A stretch of DNA of 7,401 nucleotides, from positions 1 to 7,401 of the forward strand of contig JACMMD010000856.1 in NCBI GenBank assembly GCA_014379235.1. Reading direction: 5' to 3'. Under the pieces are notes generated by a model. That model saw only the letters and a program-made list of their open reading frames with translations. It made no database searches and was not told the DNA's origin. Source of the DNA: Anaerolineae bacterium. GTDB taxonomy: Bacteria > Chloroflexota > Anaerolineae > Aggregatilineales > Phototrophicaceae. Positions within the stretch are counted from its first letter, which is position 1, and every line of letters starts with the position of its first letter. Positions 6,228 through 7,401 of the stretch are shown one piece after another. Both the position numbers and the translations under genes were made by a program.

Positions 6228-7401
6228 ATGCCAGATACAACACAGTTTGCCGGAATGAACGGCGACGGACAAGGACCTAATTCTCTAGAAGCCAACACTG
6301 TCCTGCTGAATCGTTACAAAGTGTTAGGTGTTCTCGGTGGCGGCGGTATGGGTACAGTGTATCAAGCCCGCGACTTGAATTTCCCGGACATCAAGCGTCT
6401 GGTGGCCATCAAGGAGATGCAAAATCCCGCCAACGATTCGATTCAACGTGCCTCGGTGATGAAAACCTTCCGCCGCGAAGCAAATATCCTCGCAACCCTC
6501 GCACATCCCGCTATTGTGCGTATCTTCGACTTTTTCGACCTCCATGACCGTGCCTACTTGGTCATGGAATACATAAATGGCAGCGACCTCGAAATGCTGC
6601 TCTCCAAGACCAAAGAGCTGCCGATTGATAAGATCATTGAGTGGTCTATCACGCTCTGCGATGTGCTGGATTATCTGCACAACCAACCAGAGCCGATCAT
6701 CTTCCGCGATATGAAGCCGTCTAACGTCATGATCGACAGCCTCGGCAAAGTGCGGCTGATCGACTTTGGCATCGCAAAAACCTTCGTCAGCGGCGTTAAG
6801 CATACCATGATCGGCACAGAAGGTTACTCCGCGCCCGAACAGTACAAAGGCGACGTAAGCCCGAACAGCGATATTTACAGTCTGGGCGCGACTCTGCATC
6901 ACGTTCTCACCCGCCGCGATCCGCGCTTGGAACCGCCGTTCAGCTTCAACGAACGCCCTATCGCTGAACTCAACCCGAAAGTTCCGCGCCCGTTGATCGA
7001 CATTGTGGAAAAGGCGGTGTCGTTCGACAATATAAATCGTTACAATTCTTGCGCCGAAATGAAAGCCGCCTTAGAAGCGGTGCGTTTTGGCGCTATCGCG
7101 CCTGCGATTAACATTTCTGTCGCTCCGGCTCGGTCTGCCGCCCCTGCCAACGGTGGGGAAGGGACAGAGTTTTTCGACATAGCAAGCTCAGGCGCGATTC
7201 AACCGCGTTGGACGTTCAAGACCGAAGACGAAATCCGTTGCAGCCCCAGCTTCTATCGAGAGTTTGCCTTTATTGGCTCTTACGATACCAATATGTGGGC
7301 AGTCAACATAGTAAATGGTGAACTCGCATGGAAGTTCCCCACTAACGGCGGCATCGCTGCTTCGCCAGTGGTAGACGGGCAAAACCGAATCGTCTTATTC
7401 G
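6228..7401 (+). CDS. Ser/Thr protein kinase with PQQ-like beta-propeller, 3' truncated by the window
   Basis: The frame is open from the ATG at 6228 (AAGG 7 bases upstream) to the window edge, giving 391 residues with no stop. Residues about 30-285 are a Hanks-type kinase domain: Gly-rich loop LGGGGMG (36-42), ATP-anchoring Lys62 in VAIKEM, Glu84 of helix C, catalytic loop FRDMKPSN (159-166) with Asp161, Lys163 and Asn166, DFG (179-181) and APE (202-204). All key catalytic residues are present, so it should be active; the His of HRD is Phe159. Arg160 makes it an RD kinase, usually switched on by activation-loop phosphorylation. An Ala/Pro/Gly-rich linker (about 287-327) leads to the start of a PQQ-like propeller, with two blades 40 residues apart (W328..SP340 and W368..SP380). 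No membrane segment is visible between kinase and propeller, so the visible part looks cytoplasmic. Substrate and ligand cannot be inferred. Confidence 0.93.
   Translation, partial: MPDTTQFAGMNGDGQGPNSLEANTVLLNRYKVLGVLGGGGMGTVYQARDLNFPDIKRLVAIKEMQNPANDSIQRASVMKTFRREANILATLAHPAIVRIFDFFDLHDRAYLVMEYINGSDLEMLLSKTKELPIDKIIEWSITLCDVLDYLHNQPEPIIFRDMKPSNVMIDSLGKVRLIDFGIAKTFVSGVKHTMIGTEGYSAPEQYKGDVSPNSDIYSLGATLHHVLTRRDPRLEPPFSFNERPIAELNPKVPRPLIDIVEKAVSFDNINRYNSCAEMKAALEAVRFGAIAPAINISVAPARSAAPANGGEGTEFFDIASSGAIQPRWTFKTEDEIRCSPSFYREFAFIGSYDTNMWAVNIVNGELAWKFPTNGGIAASPVVDGQNRIVLF

Noticed and set aside
6324..6902. Open frame of 192 codons on the minus strand inside the kinase gene
   Set aside because: It is antisense to the kinase catalytic domain, whose motifs explain the sequence. 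The His/Asp/Val-rich translation resembles no family I know.

Overview
The window is ordinary bacterial chromosome with dense, short-gapped genes and a base composition a little above half G+C. I see no tRNA or rRNA gene, CRISPR array, insertion sequence, phage gene or integration scar. The gene set (type 2 isopentenyl-diphosphate isomerase next to a short-FARM prenyl transferase, a KimA-type permease, HemW, and a Ser/Thr kinase fused to a PQQ-like propeller) fits Chloroflexota, perhaps an Anaerolineae-like lineage. That assignment is inference from gene style; no marker gene in the window proves it.

Layout. On the minus strand, 106-357 encodes acyl carrier protein, with its own promoter and a clear intrinsic terminator. 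Divergent from it, a plus-strand pair encodes type 2 IPP isomerase (563-1633) and a geranylgeranyl-type diphosphate synthase (TTG start, 1643-2659), separated by 9 bases and very probably one operon. A minus-strand KimA-like potassium importer (2666-4717) converges on the synthase gene with only 6 bases between stop codons. Upstream of it on the same strand lies hemW (4927-6117). The 209 bases between the hemW stop and the chosen kimA start hold a probable hemW terminator and two further hairpins in the kimA leader. Divergent from hemW, a plus-strand kinase gene starts at 6228 and runs off the right edge.

How the genes work together. The isomerase interconverts IPP and DMAPP, and the synthase condenses them, probably to GGPP (C20), for carotenoids, quinone side chains or membrane prenyl lipids. 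ACP carries acyl chains in fatty-acid synthesis, so the left end is lipid-precursor metabolism on two divergent transcripts. KimA (potassium uptake), HemW (heme handling) and the kinase (sensing or signalling) have no evident shared pathway and look like neighbours by chance.

The most informative non-coding features are a well-formed sigma70-type promoter for the isomerase operon that lies inside the naively extended reading frame and so fixes the start; a symmetric -10 box between hemW and the kinase that could serve both directions; and a 13-base-pair hairpin directly in front of the kimA ribosome binding site. I did not find a convincing undescribed system.
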